This document shows, one piece after another, positions 51,576 through 59,119 of a DNA stretch of 64,000 nucleotides. The DNA lies in contig NZ_CP077769.1 of the NCBI RefSeq assembly GCF_020386615.1, forward strand, positions 5,146,001 to 5,210,000, read 5' to 3'. The stretch's first letter is position 1, and each line of letters opens with the position of its first letter. Below the pieces are notes generated by a model. The model was given only the letters and a program-made list of their open reading frames with translations, was not told the origin of the DNA and did not search any database. The translations under genes and the position numbers were made by a program. This DNA is from Chitinophaga pendula. GTDB lineage: Bacteria; Bacteroidota; Bacteroidia; Chitinophagales; Chitinophagaceae.

Positions 51576-51590
51576 GCTCTTCAAGCCTAC

Positions 51591-53396
51591 ATGCACCACC
51601 GATCTTTTTTTAAAGCCATCGTTTTTATTACCCTTACCGTTTTGATGTGGCATAATAGCCAGGGGCAGCAACTTCTTAACAAGACCATAACGATGAATGT
51701 TAGCCGGCAACCGCTGGCTAACGTGCTTCAGACCATAGGCCGTTTAGGCAATTTCACTTTTTCTTACCGTAGTAATATTCTGCCGGCGGATAGCCTGGTG
51801 ACTGTGAGTGTGACCAAGAAGTCTGTACGGCAGGTATTGGACCAGTTACTGGACGGCCGTTGTCAGTATAAGGAGACGGGGGGATATATCATTCTGCAAC
51901 CGAAGACCGTAGCCTTAAATTCCGGTTATCTGGTGAGTGGTTATGTGGTGGATGGGAAGACGGGGATACGCATTGTAAATGCCAGTGTGTATGAACGACA
52001 GCAGTTGATATCTACCCTTACCAATGAGCAAGGTTATTTCAAATTACGCCTGCGGGATCGCTATCCTGCGCCTACGCTTAGTATCAGTAAGGAATTGTAT
52101 GCGGATACGCTGCTGAAGGTGACACCTGGTCAGGACCAGGAGCTGACGGTGCAGATCACGCAGGTGACACATTTGTTGAAACCGGTGGTTATAAAGCCCG
52201 GGGTGGAAAAGAACTTCCTGAGTAGGATGTTCCTCTCGCCGAAGCAGATGGTACAAGGTCTGAACATTTCTAAATTCTTTGCCAAGCAGCCTTATCAATT
52301 TTCTATTGCGCCTGGGTTGGGCAGTCATGGGAAATTGAGTACGCAGGTGATCAATAAGGTATCTATCAATCTTATTGGCGGTTATACTGCCGGTGTCAAT
52401 GGTTTTGAGCTGGCTGGTGTCTTTAACATTGTCAAAAAGGATGTGAAGTATGCACAGTTTGCCGGGTTGTTTAACGTAGTCGGAGGTAAGGTGCTTGGAG
52501 TACAGGTGGCAGGGATGCATAATAACGTGCTGGATTCTTTGAGTGGGGCGCAGATCGGGGGTCTGAGTAACATGCTGAAAGGTAAACTGAATGGAGTGCA
52601 GATAGCCGGCGCTTACAATCGTGCGGATGGCAGTGCGGATGGTGCGCAGCTGGGTGGCCTATTGAATGTAATGAAGAGCAATGATTTTAATGGTGTACAG
52701 ATAGCGGGTGGTGGTAACATCAGTGAAGAAACCACCAAGGGGGTGCAGATAGGGTCGTTGTTCAACTACGCGGGTAATGCACACGGTACGCAGATATCAG
52801 CGCTGGCTAATATTTCGAAAGGTGATCTCAAAGGGGTGCAGATAGGATTGTTTAATTCTGCCAAGGGACAGCATGGTGTGCAGGTGGGATTGATCAATGT
52901 ATCGGATACTTCCAGTGGTTATAGTATTGGTATTTTCAACATTGTACGTAAGGGGTTGCACCAGGTATCGGTTTATTCGAATGAGATCACACATGTGAAT
53001 GTTGCATATAAGACGGGAACGCGTCGTTTGTACAGCATTCTTTTTGTTGGTGCGAATGTAGATTTTTCTCAAAAGGCGTTTACTTTTGGTTATGGTATAG
53101 GCAAAGAGTTCCAGTTGGCGAAATCGCTGGCGCTTTCGGGAGAGTTCAGTTCGCAGACGGTATATATGGGCGATTGGGAGAATCCGCCCACTATTACGCG
53201 TTTGCAGGCGGATATACATTACCGTTTGAGCAAGCGGGTTACCTTATTCGGTGGGCCAGCTTTCTCTATTTATGAGCCTAAAGAGATACCTGCCAAAGCT
53301 GGTTACCAGGCGGAGTTTCCCGGTAGTTATAGTGCCTTCCAGATCGGAAGTATCCGCGCCTGGGTAGGATGGAGAGTAGGTATTTCGTTGTTCTGA
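51591..53396 (+). CDS. STN domain + LA_2272-like surface-repeat protein
   Basis: 601 residues. Signal peptide to ~NSQGQ, then STN (VSRQPLANVLQTIGRLGNFT; VRQVLDQLLDGRCQYKETGG), a carboxypeptidase-regulatory-like domain (SGYVVDGKTGIRIVNASVYE), and about ten ~21-residue repeats of the form GxQ[IVL][AG]GxxN (GVQVAGMHNNV, GAQIGGLSNM, GVQIAGAYNRA, GAQLGGLLNV, GVQIGSLFNY). A ~150-residue C-terminal barrel-like part ends IRAWVGWRVGISLF. STN domains normally head TonB receptors; here plug and receptor barrel are replaced by the repeat module. Third gene of the sigma-FecR operon (15 bp gap). Confidence 0.8.
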   Translation: MHHRSFFKAIVFITLTVLMWHNSQGQQLLNKTITMNVSRQPLANVLQTIGRLGNFTFSYRSNILPADSLVTVSVTKKSVRQVLDQLLDGRCQYKETGGYIILQPKTVALNSGYLVSGYVVDGKTGIRIVNASVYERQQLISTLTNEQGYFKLRLRDRYPAPTLSISKELYADTLLKVTPGQDQELTVQITQVTHLLKPVVIKPGVEKNFLSRMFLSPKQMVQGLNISKFFAKQPYQFSIAPGLGSHGKLSTQVINKVSINLIGGYTAGVNGFELAGVFNIVKKDVKYAQFAGLFNVVGGKVLGVQVAGMHNNVLDSLSGAQIGGLSNMLKGKLNGVQIAGAYNRADGSADGAQLGGLLNVMKSNDFNGVQIAGGGNISEETTKGVQIGSLFNYAGNAHGTQISALANISKGDLKGVQIGLFNSAKGQHGVQVGLINVSDTSSGYSIGIFNIVRKGLHQVSVYSNEITHVNVAYKTGTRRLYSILFVGANVDFSQKAFTFGYGIGKEFQLAKSLALSGEFSSQTVYMGDWENPPTITRLQADIHYRLSKRVTLFGGPAFSIYEPKEIPAKAGYQAEFPGSYSAFQIGSIRAWVGWRVGISLF

Positions 53397-53426
53397 TCTA
53401 CCGTATAAATTGGATATAAGCAATTG

Positions 53427-53457
53427 ATGTCAGCCATTTCCGGCTGGCATTTTTTTT
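53427..53457 (+). terminator. Terminator of sigma-FecR-STN operon
   Basis: ATGTCAGCC / GGCTGGCAT stem (one G-T pair), 6-nt loop, seven T. Lies 30 bp after the stop codon. Confidence 0.85.
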
Positions 53458-53483
53458 ATGCATAAAAAAATGAGGACCTTATA

Positions 53484-53510
53484 GGGGTAAATATTTTTCG
53501 GGGTGTCTTA
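53484..53510 (+). promoter_or_regulatory. Candidate ECF-sigma promoter of second repeat-protein unit
   Basis: GGGGTA-N15-GTCTTA, same boxes and spacing as at 49894-49920, 17 bp before the start codon of the repeat protein. Confidence 0.6.
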
Positions 53511-53527
53511 ATTCCAAATAACAGCAT

Positions 53528-54595
53528 ATGAACCGAAAATATATAAAGACACTTATGCTGCTCTCTTTAGCAACGGGAGCAATGGCACAACAGAAGAGCA
53601 GTAATCTCCATATAGGTTTTGTATATCCGATAAGTAGTAATGGCTCGGCAGCAGCTCAGTATACCAATAAGACTTCCCTTCATCTTTTATCTGGTTTATC
53701 TTATGCAGAGAAGGGTTTTGCGGGATCGGGTATTGCTACTATTGTGAAGGATAGTGTACGTGGTACCGCGATTTCTGGTATTACGAACCTGGTGGGTAAT
53801 CATGCGAAAGGGGTATTGCTGGCAGGTATTTACAATGGTGTACGTAATGATATGAAAGGTGCTCAGATAGCGGGTGTTGCGAATGCCAGTAAAACGATGG
53901 AAGGTATTCAGATGGCCGGTATTACTAACCTTGCCGACAGTACGAATGGCACGCAGCTGAGCGGCATTTTCAATAGTGCTCCCAAAGGAGAAGCGGGGTT
54001 GCAGATCGCGGGTATTGCGAATTATGCTTCGCAGGTACATGTACAGATCGGGGGGATATTGAATAGGGCGAAGAAGGTAAAAGGAGTGCAGATTGGTTTG
54101 ATCAATATAGCTGACAGCAGTGAGTATTCAATAGGTCTTATTAATATTGTGAAAAATGGGGAGAAGTCCATTGGTTTGAGTATAGATGAAACGGCTACGG
54201 GGCTTGTTACTTTTCGTTCCGGCGGACGGCGTTTGTATGGTATATTTGGTGCCGGATACAATTTCAAAAGTAAGCAAACATTATACGCGTTTGAGGCGGG
54301 AGTTGGGTACCGTTTGCCTGTAGCTGGTGGGTTCCGTATGAATTTTGAGATTGCCAACATTGTGTTGGAAGATTTCAAGAAAGGCAGCTATAATAAAGCA
54401 GCCGGGCGCATCTATGCCGCATATCGTTTTGGAAAACGCTTCGAAATATACGCAGGTCCGACATTTAACTATCTGTTTATTACAGATGATCTTGGCAAGG
54501 ACCTTGTGAGTAACTACATTCGTACCAAGATGAGAAACGGGCATTTTGAGGGCACTTACATTGGTGCATCTGGTGGCGTGCAGTTTGTATTTTAA
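53528..54595 (+). CDS. LA_2272-like surface-repeat protein
   Basis: 355 residues: signal peptide (LLSLATGAMAQ), then about eight repeats (GTAISGITNLVGN, GVLLAGIYNGV, GAQIAGVANAS, GIQMAGITNLA, GTQLSGIFNSA, GLQIAGIANYA) and the same C-terminal barrel-like part as the upstream gene product (RRLYGIFGAGYNFKSKQTLY). It lacks STN and the regulatory-like domain, so it looks like the effector part alone. The stop overlaps the next start (taATG), implying coupled translation with the acyltransferase. Confidence 0.8.
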   Translation: MNRKYIKTLMLLSLATGAMAQQKSSNLHIGFVYPISSNGSAAAQYTNKTSLHLLSGLSYAEKGFAGSGIATIVKDSVRGTAISGITNLVGNHAKGVLLAGIYNGVRNDMKGAQIAGVANASKTMEGIQMAGITNLADSTNGTQLSGIFNSAPKGEAGLQIAGIANYASQVHVQIGGILNRAKKVKGVQIGLINIADSSEYSIGLINIVKNGEKSIGLSIDETATGLVTFRSGGRRLYGIFGAGYNFKSKQTLYAFEAGVGYRLPVAGGFRMNFEIANIVLEDFKKGSYNKAAGRIYAAYRFGKRFEIYAGPTFNYLFITDDLGKDLVSNYIRTKMRNGHFEGTYIGASGGVQFVF

Positions 54596-55584
54596 TGCCG
54601 CCTGTGACAGGTATTACAAATGCCGTGTCATTAGCAAAAAGAAGACACATGAGGAATATAGCGATACAGGCTCCTGCGGGGTCAAGGATATGGATCAATA
54701 TCAAAAGTTTCATACAACAGTTGTTTCAGTTCGTTGGTTACCAGTTGATATTCTGGGGAGCTTATACGATGAGCTTGTTACCACTGCGGGTACTTTATGC
54801 GATATCGACGATGGTGTATTTTCTTGCGTTCCATTTGTTAAAATATCGTTATAGTGTAGTGATGCAGAACCTGTCAAGGTCATTGCCTGACATGACCTAT
54901 GCGGAGATCGATTCGATCGTTAAGCGGTTTTACAGACACTTCAGCCGGTTGCTGGCGGAGATCATCAAGATGGGATCTATTTCTGAGGGGGAGATGATGC
55001 GCAGGGTGCGGGTCGTTAATCCGGAGTTGCCGGCGCATTATGAATCGCAGGGGCGTAGTATTATCCTGATGATGGGTCATTATGGTAACTGGGAGTGTAT
55101 GAACATTTTGCCCAAACATTTTAAGGCGCCGATGATGGCGGTATATAAGCCACTTTCGAGTGGAGTATTTGACCGGCTTATCAAACATTTCAGGAGTCGT
55201 TTTGGTATGCAGATGTTGCCGATGCAGCAAGCGGCGAGATATATGCTGCAGCGTAAAGATGAGCCGACGATGTATATTTTTATTGCGGATCAATCTCCTG
55301 CTCCGGAGGCGAAGTGCCAGTTGGATTTTATGAACCAGGAATCGTTGATGTTTGATGGAGCGGAGAAACTTTCCAAGGCTACGGATGCTGTAGTTATATA
55401 TACGGAGTTGATGCCGAGTGGTGATGGATATTGGGATGTACGTTTTTCTTTACTATCTGATGCCCCTTCTCAAACTTCTTCCGGGGAGATCACCGCTTTA
55501 TTTGCGCGGGAACTGGAAGCTACCATTAGTAAAGCCCCTCAATACTGGCTATGGACACATCGCCGGTGGAAACACAAATTATAA
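54595..55584 (+). CDS. LpxL/HtrB-type lysophospholipid or lipid A acyltransferase
   Basis: Up to 329 residues. Membrane-anchored acyltransferase: N-terminal hydrophobic segment (YQLIFWGAYTMSLLPLRVLY), conserved 'YSVVMQNLSRSLPDMT', catalytic HYGNWE motif (MMGHYGNWECMN), 'YKPLSSGVFDRLI' and 'IADQSPAPEA'. Adds an acyl chain to lipid A or a related lipid at the inner membrane. The first ~30 residues are not typical and include the dispersed AGGAATATAGCGATAC element (54652-54667), so the true start may be internal. Nevertheless the taATG overlap with the repeat-protein stop supports the start given. Confidence 0.88.
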   Translation: MPPVTGITNAVSLAKRRHMRNIAIQAPAGSRIWINIKSFIQQLFQFVGYQLIFWGAYTMSLLPLRVLYAISTMVYFLAFHLLKYRYSVVMQNLSRSLPDMTYAEIDSIVKRFYRHFSRLLAEIIKMGSISEGEMMRRVRVVNPELPAHYESQGRSIILMMGHYGNWECMNILPKHFKAPMMAVYKPLSSGVFDRLIKHFRSRFGMQMLPMQQAARYMLQRKDEPTMYIFIADQSPAPEAKCQLDFMNQESLMFDGAEKLSKATDAVVIYTELMPSGDGYWDVRFSLLSDAPSQTSSGEITALFARELEATISKAPQYWLWTHRRWKHKL

Positions 55585-55594
55585 TCTTCAACTT

Positions 55595-55702
55595 ATGTTA
55601 TCACTACTTATCGTACTATCATCACTGTTAGTACTGTGGATACTATTGGCTATAATATTGCTGATACAGTTGTTATTTCGTTTTCATGCTACCAGTGAGT
55701 AA
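55595..55702 (+). CDS. Tiny single-span membrane protein (candidate)
   Basis: 35 residues, almost wholly hydrophobic: MLSLLIVLSSLLVLWILLAI followed by a short polar end FRFHATSE. Starts 10 bp after the acyltransferase stop. A second tiny hydrophobic frame lies at 56519. Could be a real small membrane protein or a chance frame. Confidence 0.4.
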   Translation: MLSLLIVLSSLLVLWILLAIILLIQLLFRFHATSE

Positions 55703-55737
55703 ATCATAAAAAAAACAAAAAATATCCGCAGGCCGTA

Positions 55738-55764
55738 GGGGTATTACTTTTCACAGACGTTATA
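55738..55764 (+). promoter_or_regulatory. Candidate ECF-sigma promoter of outer-membrane barrel gene
   Basis: GGGGTA-N15-GTTATA; -35-like box and spacing match the two sites upstream, the -10-like box shares GT at its start. About 80 bp upstream of the barrel gene. Confidence 0.45.
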
Positions 55765-55845
55765 TCGTTGTAGCAAAACAAGCCAATTATAATAAAGAAT
55801 ATACACAACGACATCTTACTAAACATTTTTTAAACGACACAAAAC

Positions 55846-56445
55846 ATGAAGAAGCAAATCATTTTTGCAACAGCGGCTATGCTGTTGTCCCTGGCTAGCT
55901 ATGCCCAATCCAGTATAGGAATTAAAGCTGGTCCTAATTTCGCCAGTGTGCGAGCGACTGGTGGTGGAAAAACGGAGACTACCAAATTACAGGCAGGTAT
56001 GCAGATTGGTGTATATGCTGATTTCAAGTTAGGGAATGACCTGTTCATACAACCTGGTCTTATGTATGAGAGTAAAGGTGGAAAGATCAAAAATTCTGAT
56101 TCCAAATACAGACTAAATTACCTGACATTGCCGGTAGACCTGGTATTCAAGCCAGAGGTAGGCAGTGGCCGTTTGGTACTGGGAGCAGGTCCATACCTGG
56201 GTTATGCATTATCCGGTAAGTTGAAGGGTGTAAAGGATGCAGCTGATGTTAACTTGTTCAAGGGTGATAACAAGATGAAACGTTTTGATGCGGGTGCTCA
56301 TTTCCAGGTGGGTTATGAGCTGAAGAGTGGTCTGACCCTGGGGCTGAATGCAGAGCTGGGATTGCTGAATTTGAGCAAGGTAGACGGTGGTAAGTTCCGT
56401 AATACTTCTTTTGGTGTAACTGTTGGTTATACATTACACAGATAA
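55846..56445 (+). CDS. Small outer-membrane beta-barrel protein (porin family)
   Basis: 199 residues: signal peptide ending ASYAQ, then 'SSIGIKAGPNFASVRATGGG', 'FKLGNDLFIQPGLMYESKGG', 'RLVLGAGPYLGYALSGKLKG', 'FQVGYELKSGLTLGLNAELG' and C-terminal 'FGVTVGYTLHR'. This is the eight-strand OmpX/porin-family fold common in Bacteroidota. Single gene, possibly part of the ECF regulon. Confidence 0.9.
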   Translation: MKKQIIFATAAMLLSLASYAQSSIGIKAGPNFASVRATGGGKTETTKLQAGMQIGVYADFKLGNDLFIQPGLMYESKGGKIKNSDSKYRLNYLTLPVDLVFKPEVGSGRLVLGAGPYLGYALSGKLKGVKDAADVNLFKGDNKMKRFDAGAHFQVGYELKSGLTLGLNAELGLLNLSKVDGGKFRNTSFGVTVGYTLHR

Positions 56446-56518
56446 GATACCGGTGCGGTGCCGGACCTGATGGTGCGGCACCGCTGACCTAAACCTACGA
56501 TCTCTTAACGCTAATAGT

Positions 56519-56614
56519 ATGCTTATCACACTCCTTGTAATCAGGCTATTTATTTTTTGCCGGAAACATTTTCGCAAGAAGGTGGCGGCAAGGGGTGGTT
56601 ATGCTACCAACTAA
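56519..56614 (+). CDS. Tiny membrane peptide (candidate)
   Basis: 31 residues: MLITLLVIRLFIFCRKHFRK then KVAARGGYATN. One short hydrophobic helix followed by a basic stretch. A strong terminator follows 23 bp later, which supports a transcript ending here. Coding status uncertain. Confidence 0.4.
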   Translation: MLITLLVIRLFIFCRKHFRKKVAARGGYATN

Positions 56615-56637
56615 TTTTACCACTATCAACATATATA

Positions 56638-56677
56638 GCACCGGGCTGCCAGTTTCTATTGGTGCCCGGTTTTTTTA
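56638..56677 (+). terminator. Terminator downstream of outer-membrane barrel gene
   Basis: GCACCGGGC and GCCCGGT pair in a strong stem around a ~15-nt loop, followed by seven T. Confidence 0.88.
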
Positions 56678-56769
56678 TGCAGTTGTACTTCAGGCCGAGT
56701 TTATTTTATTTGTTCTTCCTAATTTGCGCTCATTGAGCGAGTTAAATATGTGCAGCGACCCTATAATAA

Positions 56770-56802
56770 TTTGATTTCATTCAAAAATATTACCTATTTT
56801 TG
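56770..56802 (+). promoter_or_regulatory. Promoter of Lrp-family gene
   Basis: TTTG (56770-56773), 21 bases, TATTTTTG (56795-56802): both Bacteroidota boxes with accepted spacing. Predicted start of transcription ~56809, 20 nt before the ATG. Confidence 0.75.
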
Positions 56803-56828
56803 AACAAACACCAAAACACGGCCAAATA

Positions 56829-57302
56829 ATGACCAAAAATTTGAACATTGACAAATTAGACCGTCAGATCATTGCCACCATGTCTGAAAACGCCGAAATC
56901 TCCTATGCCGAATTGGGTAAAAAGTTATTTGTATCTGCCGGGACCATTCACGTTCGTATTAAAAAATTGCATGAGCTGGGTATTGTTATTGGTACTAAGT
57001 TGCATGTAGACCTCAAAATGCTGGGTTATGATGTAAATGCCTTTATTGGTATTTATTTAGAGAAGAGCAGTTTATTTGAGCATGTTGCGAAGAAGCTGCG
57101 TAAGATACCGGAGATCGTGCGATTGAACTATACGACAGGTAGTTACAGTATGTTTGCGGAGATCGTATGTAAGGATATTACGGAGTTACGGAATATTCTG
57201 CAGGATAAGTTGCAGCATATTGAAGGTATAGAGCGTACGGAGACATTGATTTCGCTGGAGGAGAGTTTCAGCAGGTCTTCTCATATTGAGGTGGTGGATT
57301 GA
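56829..57302 (+). CDS. Lrp/AsnC-family transcriptional regulator
   Basis: 157 residues, normal length. N-terminal HTH 'LDRQIIATMSENAEISYAEL', 'GTIHVRIKKLHELGIVIGTK', then the RAM ligand-binding domain 'GYDVNAFIGIYLEKSSLFEH', 'EIVRLNYTTGSYSMFAEIVC'. Such proteins form octamers and respond to amino acids. Single gene with its own promoter; target not evident from neighbours. Confidence 0.93.
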   Translation: MTKNLNIDKLDRQIIATMSENAEISYAELGKKLFVSAGTIHVRIKKLHELGIVIGTKLHVDLKMLGYDVNAFIGIYLEKSSLFEHVAKKLRKIPEIVRLNYTTGSYSMFAEIVCKDITELRNILQDKLQHIEGIERTETLISLEESFSRSSHIEVVD

Positions 57303-57309
57303 TTGTTTT

Positions 57310-57810
57310 TTACACGTCCCGGAAGGGAATTTTCTGGCGGATGCAGGTATTTAGTAATGCATCGAGTAGTTTGTTACGGTCTTCCCGGTTTATACCGACG
57401 AGGCTAAAGCCATATTTTGCCCCATTATACATATGAAATGTGCAATAATTATATAGCCGGAACACATTAAACAGGGATATTGTACTGAGGTTTACTGTAC
57501 CGGGGTAATAGACGACTTCTGTGACCTGGGACAGGGATATTTGTCCGTGCCGGTTTCCTTTCATGAAGAAGAGGGTATGTTCTGATAGTTCGATCCTGGA
57601 AGGGGTTTGCCAGTAGTAGCGAAAATTGAGTGGTAGCAGAACTATTATTGTACCAAGCAGAAAAAGGAGTCCTATCAGTATGGCGGCAGGTAGTGAGTGG
57701 TGTAGTATGGTGGTCCATAATATGGTGATCAGCAGGGGGACGAGGGCGGTGATAGCGAGGGCGCTGTATAACAAATTATGGCTACGATGTACTACGATGG
57801 GTAACTTCAT
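57310..57810 (-). CDS. Membrane protein with PH-like domain
   Basis: 166 residues, not assigned to a named family. Two transmembrane helices (SALAITALVPLLITILWTTI; 'AAILIGLLFLLGTIIVLLPL'), then a cytoplasmic beta-rich part, 'PSRIELSEHTLFFMKGNRHG', 'ISLSQVTEVVYYP', resembling bacterial PH domains. Its start overlaps the upstream gene stop by 4 bp. Third gene of the SUFU unit. Confidence 0.75.
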   Translation of the reverse strand: MKLPIVVHRSHNLLYSALAITALVPLLITILWTTILHHSLPAAILIGLLFLLGTIIVLLPLNFRYYWQTPSRIELSEHTLFFMKGNRHGQISLSQVTEVVYYPGTVNLSTISLFNVFRLYNYCTFHMYNGAKYGFSLVGINREDRNKLLDALLNTCIRQKIPFRDV

Positions 57811-58292
57811 TTCGGTGACAATTGCTGGAATTGCTGAAAGTTAAAAAGAAAATCTTCGAAATGAGCGGGGGATTCGAAAGCAATTTCCTGTAGTCTGATT
57901 TTTCCTTCGTGGTGGGAGATGAGGAGGGAGCGCATTTTGTTGTATACTGTCATTTGGGTTTTGCTGATATCTTTCCATCGGAGGAGGACGACCTCTTCGC
58001 CGATGCCTTCTGGCAGTTGGATATCCTGTTCATCGATCCGGATGATGCGGACTTTATCGACGAATTTGCTTTTGCTGATGAGGGCGTTGGTGATCATTAG
58101 TAGTCCGAACAGGAAAAATATGCTCAGGAAGAGGTAGTTGCCCCAGGTTGGGAACCGATGTCCGGCGATGCCGAAGCCCCAGCCGCTAAGGCCCGGATAG
58201 AGGGCGCCGGCAGCGAAAAGCAGCCCTACGGCAAGCAGGGCAGGCACCGGTGGTTTTGGGGTCCGGTAGTTATAGGTTTTCCAATTGATCAT
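57807..58292 (-). CDS. Membrane protein with PH-like domain
   Basis: ~161 residues from MINWKTYNYRTPKPP (the frame opens at 58307). Two transmembrane helices ('ALLAVGLLFAAGALYPGLSG' and 'LFLSIFFLFGLLMITNALIS'), then a soluble part 'KVRIIRIDEQDIQLPEGIGE', 'VVLLRWKDISKTQMTVYNKM'. Same layout as the next gene, which it overlaps by 4 bp; the two are probably distant paralogues. Lies 4 bp after the SUFU gene. Confidence 0.75.
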   Translation of the reverse strand: MINWKTYNYRTPKPPVPALLAVGLLFAAGALYPGLSGWGFGIAGHRFPTWGNYLFLSIFFLFGLLMITNALISKSKFVDKVRIIRIDEQDIQLPEGIGEEVVLLRWKDISKTQMTVYNKMRSLLISHHEGKIRLQEIAFESPAHFEDFLFNFQQFQQLSPK

Positions 58293-58296
58293 GGTT

Positions 58297-58965
58297 TTAT
58301 ACGACACTTATTTGCCTATCGAGGTCACAAATAAGGAGTGGGTTATTTTGTTTTAGCCGGTCTATTATGGTGGCGGCATCGATCTGTTTATCACGTATCA
58401 TATTTATTTCTTTTTCGGTGACACCTACCAATTGGAGGAACTGGACTCTTCCGTGTGGTGTCATTATTTCTGGCAGTTGTGGATCTACGATAAAGATCAG
58501 TCCGTGGATGAGGGTATCATCGTTGAGTTTGATGGGTCCATTAGCGGGCATCCAGTGAAAGGGTTCGAACCAGTTGCCGGAGGAGAATACGTACTTAGCG
58601 ATATTTTGCAGTAGTGATACGGCCCATTTGGAGTCGGTTTCTACCTCCCAGCCATTACGTGGTTTGAGGCGGAAGGTGAGTTCGAAGCCGAACTTGCTGA
58701 AGTCTTTGCCCAGGCTTTCTTCATCATAATAGAGTGATGAGAATCCGTAGGTGATGAAATGCCAATGTGGGCTGCCGCCTGCTTCGGAAGCATATACGCT
58801 GATACCATCGATGGGGTCTTCTCCTCCCAACATATGTTTGAGGATGGTGCCCCAATGTGTAAGGGGTTGTTGTTCGCCGTATATGGGTAGTAGTGCGGCG
58901 TCGATGGCGTCCCATCCCGGCGCGCCTTCTTCCTGGTATTTCTCTTTATACGCTTGAATATCCAT
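58297..58965 (-). CDS. Suppressor-of-fused (SUFU) domain protein
   Basis: 222 residues from MDIQAYKEKYQEEGAPGWDA. SUFU signature: 'GWDAIDAALLPIYGEQQPLT', 'DGISVYASEAGGSPHWHFIT', 'YGFSSLYYDE', 'GFELTFRLKPRNGWEV', 'WMPANGPIKLNDDTLIHGLI'. Bacterial SUFU proteins are often found as immunity proteins of polymorphic toxins. Here no toxin gene is adjacent; instead two small membrane proteins follow with overlapping starts. The function of the trio is unknown. Confidence 0.88.
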   Translation of the reverse strand: MDIQAYKEKYQEEGAPGWDAIDAALLPIYGEQQPLTHWGTILKHMLGGEDPIDGISVYASEAGGSPHWHFITYGFSSLYYDEESLGKDFSKFGFELTFRLKPRNGWEVETDSKWAVSLLQNIAKYVFSSGNWFEPFHWMPANGPIKLNDDTLIHGLIFIVDPQLPEIMTPHGRVQFLQLVGVTEKEINMIRDKQIDAATIIDRLKQNNPLLICDLDRQISVV

Positions 58966-59004
58966 ATTGATAAATTTAGCTGGCAACAAGTTATGACAGT
59001 TTAT

Positions 59005-59118
59005 TTGCGGAGCAGTTGCTGACGGTGGTCTGTCTGCTTTGCGCAAGCGGTGCTGACGTTCGTTTGTCAGCTTTACGGAGCAGGTGCTGACGGTGATTTG
59101 TCAGCACCTGTTCTTTTT
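59005..59118. repeat. Three 34-bp tandem hairpin repeats
   Basis: TGCTGACG recurs at 59017, 59051 and 59085, an exact 34-bp period. Each copy is followed by a complementary GTCAG/GTCTG after 8 bases. The third copy forms the strongest stem (GCAGGTGCTGAC with GTCAGCACCTGTTC) and is followed by TTTTT on the plus strand. Lies between the lipoprotein and SUFU genes. Confidence 0.75.
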
Positions 59119-59119
59119 A

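Noticed and set aside
51591..54595. Pentapeptide-repeat or bactofilin-like proteins
   Set aside because: The repeat unit is ~21 residues with GxQIxGxxN, not A(D/N)LXX, and both proteins have signal peptides and a C-terminal barrel-like region.
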